DNA of 64,000 nt from Coriaria nepalensis (lineage: Eukaryota; Streptophyta; Magnoliopsida; Cucurbitales; Coriariaceae), in contig CP114481.1 of the NCBI GenBank assembly GCA_027186245.1, positions 45,849,501 to 45,913,500 of the forward strand, in the 5' to 3' direction. Below the pieces are notes generated by a model. It ran no database searches. It had not been told where the DNA came from and saw only the letters and a program-made list of their open reading frames with translations. Every line of letters begins with the position of its first letter. The first letter of the stretch is position 1. Positions 61,601 through 64,000 of this stretch are shown in pieces. Made by a program: the position numbers and the translations under genes.

Positions 61601-64000
61601 CAAGGAAAGTGTGCATTCGTTTAACCTTAAAATCATTTGAATGAGTCATTTCAAGTAAATAACTTATTCCAAAGCAATTCGAACGAATTCTATTTTTGCA
61701 CTACAAACACAAGTTTTGTGCATAACTTGCAAATAATCAATGCAATGAAATTGTGCATTCGTTTAACCTTAAAATCATTTCAATGAGTCATTTCAACTCA
61801 ATGTCTTATTTCGAAGAAAGTCGAACGAATTCTATTTTTGCACTACAATCACAATTTTTGTCCATAACTTGCAAATGATCAATGCAATGAAAGTGTGCAT
61901 TCGTTTAACTTTAAAATCATTTCAGTGAGTCATTTTAAGTCAATGACTTATTTCAAAGCAATTAGAACGAATTCTATTTTTGCACTACAAACACAAGTTT
62001 TGTGCATAACTTGCAAATGATCAATGCAATGAAAGTGTGCATTCGTTTAACCTTAAAATCATTTCAGTGAGTCATTTCAAGTCAATAACTTATTTCAAAG
62101 CAAGTCGAACGAATTCTATTTTTGCACTACAAACACAATTTTTGTGCATAACTTGCAAATGATCAATGCAATGAAAGTGTGCATTCGTTTAACCTTATAA
62201 TCATTTCAATGAGTCATTTCAAGTCAATATCTTATTTCGAAGCAAGTCGAACGAATTCTATTTTCGCACTTCAAACACAAGTTTTGTGCATAACTTGGAA
62301 ATGATCAATGCCAAGAATGTGTGCATTAGTTTAACGTTAAAATCATTTCAATGAGTCATTTCAAGTCAATATCTTATTTCAAAGCAAGTCGAACGAATTC
62401 TATTTTCGCACTCCAAACACAAGTTTTGTGCATAACTTGCACATGATCAGTGCAAGGAAAGTGTGCATTCGTTTAACCTTAAAATCATTTGAATGAGTCA
62501 TTTCAAGTAAATAACTTATTCCAAAGCAATTCGAACGAATTCTATTTTTGCACTACAAACACAAGTTTTGTGCATAACTTGCAAGTGATCAATGCAATGA
62601 AATTATGCATTCGTTTAACCTTAAAATCATTTCAATGAGTCATTTCAAGTCAATGTCTTATTTCGAAGCAAGTCGAACGAAGTCTATTTTTGCACTACAA
62701 ACACAATTTTTGTGCATAACTTGCAAATGATCAATGCAATGAAAGTGTGCATTCGTTTAACCTTAAAATCATTTCAGTGAGTCATTTCAAGTCAATAACT
62801 TATTTCAAAGCAATTCGAACGAATTCTATTTTTGCACTACAAACACAAGTTTTGTGCATAACATGCAAATGATCAATGCAAGGAAAGTGTGCATTCGTTT
62901 AACTTTAAAATCATTTCAATGAGTCATTTTAAGTCAATATCTTATTTTAAAGCAAGTCGAATGTATTCTATTTTCGCACTTTAAACTGAAGTTTTGTGCA
63001 TAACTTGCAAATGATCAATGCAAGAAAAGTGTGCATTCGTTTAACCTTAAAATCATTTGAATGAGTCACTCCAAGTCAATAACTTATTTCAAAGCAAGTC
63101 GAACGAATTTTATTTTTGCACTACAAAGACAACTTTTGTGCATAACTTGGAAAAGATCAATGCTAGGAATGTGTCCATTAGTTTAACCTTAAAATCATTT
63201 CAATGAGTCATTTCAAGTCAATATCTTATTTCAAAGCAAGTCGAACGATTTCTATTTTGGCACTCCAAACACAACTTTTGTGCATAACTTGCAAATGATC
63301 AGTGCAAGGAAAGTGTGCATTCGTTTAACCTTAAAATCATTTGAATGAGTCATTTCAAGTAAATAACTTATTCCAAAGCAATTCGAACGAATTCTAGTTT
63401 TGCACTACAAACACAAGTTTTGTGCATAACTTGCAAATGATCAATGCAATGAAAGTGTGCATTTGTTTAACCTTAAAATCATTTCAATGAGTCATTTCAA
63501 GTCAATAACTTATTTCACAGCAAGTCGATCGAATTCTATTTTCGCACTCTAAACACTAGTTTTGTGCATAACTTTGAAATGATCAATGAAGGAATGTGTG
63601 CATTAGTTTAACCTTAAAATCTTTTCAATGAGTCATTTCAAGTCAATATCTTATTTCAAAGCAAGTCGAACGAATTCTATTTTCGCACTCCAAACACTAG
63701 TTTTGTGCATAACTTGCAAATGATCAATGCAAGGAAAGTGTGCATTCGTTTAACCTTAAAATCATTTGAATGAGTCATTTCAAGTAAATAACTTATTCAA
63801 AAGCAATTCGAACGAATTCTATTTTCGCACTCAAAACACAAGTTTTGTGCATAACTTGCAAATGATCAATGCACGGAAAGTGTGCATTCATTTAACCTTA
63901 AAATCATTTCAATGAGTCATTTCAAGTCAATGTCTTATTTCGAAGCAAGTCGAACGAATTCTATTTTTGCACTACAAACACAAGTTTTGTGCATAACTTG
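58673..64000 (+). repeat. Right flank: satellite with 2-, 7- and 10-monomer shifts
   Basis: Only satellite is present. D-class cores at 59,291 and 59,575 are 284 bases apart, a two-monomer duplication. TTTTTGTCCATAAC at 60,861 recurs at 61,855, seven monomers later. CTTATAATC at 60,774 recurs at 62,194, ten monomers later. GCAATTAGAACG, a class B derivative, occurs at about 60,256, 60,966, 61,107 and 61,950. The array continues past the window edge. Confidence 0.8.

Larger units (their letters stand above)
1..64000 (+). repeat. 142-bp EcoRI satellite DNA array (whole window)
   Basis: Landmark words such as GTTTAACC, TGAGTCA, GAATTC and GTGCATAAC return every 142 bases from first to last base, always in the same orientation, giving about 450 monomers. 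The consensus is about 32% G+C (45 of 142 positions). Neighbouring monomers differ by roughly 5-10% by eye. Occasional 1-3 base indels occur, for example minus 1 near 779 and 1,190, plus 1 near 6,786, minus 2 near 21,766 and plus 2 near 36,374. The array runs off both ends. Monomer length near nucleosome-core size, A+T richness and higher-order duplication are typical of centromeric or pericentromeric satellites. The 142-bp length plus an EcoRI site in most monomers matches what I recall of the major satellite of Tenebrio molitor. That attribution is inference; the repeat itself is directly visible. Confidence 0.98.

Noticed and set aside
1..64000. CRISPR-like array of regular repeats
   Set aside because: There are no unique spacers. 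The whole 142-base unit is repeated, there is no short conserved repeat with variable spacers, and no cas genes.

Overview
The whole 64-kb window is one uninterrupted satellite DNA array. A monomer of 142 bp, about 32% G+C, repeats head to tail about 450 times in one orientation. I see no gene, RNA gene, transposable element, CRISPR array or non-satellite insertion. All open frames are short by-products of the repeat: 142 is not a multiple of 3, so every frame shifts by one base per monomer. Nearly every monomer carries an EcoRI site (GAATTC, monomer positions 67-72, counting from the G of GTTTAACC). This points to a eukaryotic centromeric or pericentromeric array. From memory, a 142-bp EcoRI satellite is the abundant satellite of the mealworm beetle Tenebrio molitor. 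Length and enzyme fit, but I could not compare sequences, so the organism is a moderate-confidence inference.

Above the monomer level the array is a patchwork of recent in-register duplications, all in whole-monomer steps. Region 1 (1 to ~5,490) shows 3-, 6-, 11- and 16-monomer shifts. Region 2 (~5,490-18,695) is a tandem duplication of a ~6.8-kb (48-monomer) unit, whose second copy lacks 3 monomers; nested 11- and 14-monomer duplications lie inside it. Region 3 (~18,695-20,540) is a less clearly duplicated spacer. Region 4 (~20,541-34,872) is a nearly identical tandem duplication of a 7,237-bp (51-monomer) unit, whose second copy lacks one monomer. Region 5 (~33,560-41,470) holds 14-monomer and 6-monomer tandem duplications. 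Region 6 (~41,470-48,020) is an older mosaic with 12-, 32- and 36-monomer relations. Region 7 (~48,023-58,672) is a tandem duplication of a 5,538-bp (39-monomer) unit, whose second copy again lacks 3 monomers. Region 8 (~58,673-64,000) has 2-, 7- and 10-monomer shifts, and ends with a block identical to one 41 kb upstream.

Monomers fall into linked-variant classes. The most notable is a three-monomer cassette (called D-E-F here) that recurs from ~39.9 kb to the right edge. Within the monomer, the most interesting features are a perfect AP-1/GCN4-type bZIP core (ATGAGTCAT) in most copies, and several short dyads. One dyad is a 5-bp hairpin whose arms are conserved while its loop varies; another is completed by a single class-defining substitution. 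No genes act together here. The biology is satellite evolution by unequal exchange or conversion, and possibly chromatin or transcription-factor binding.
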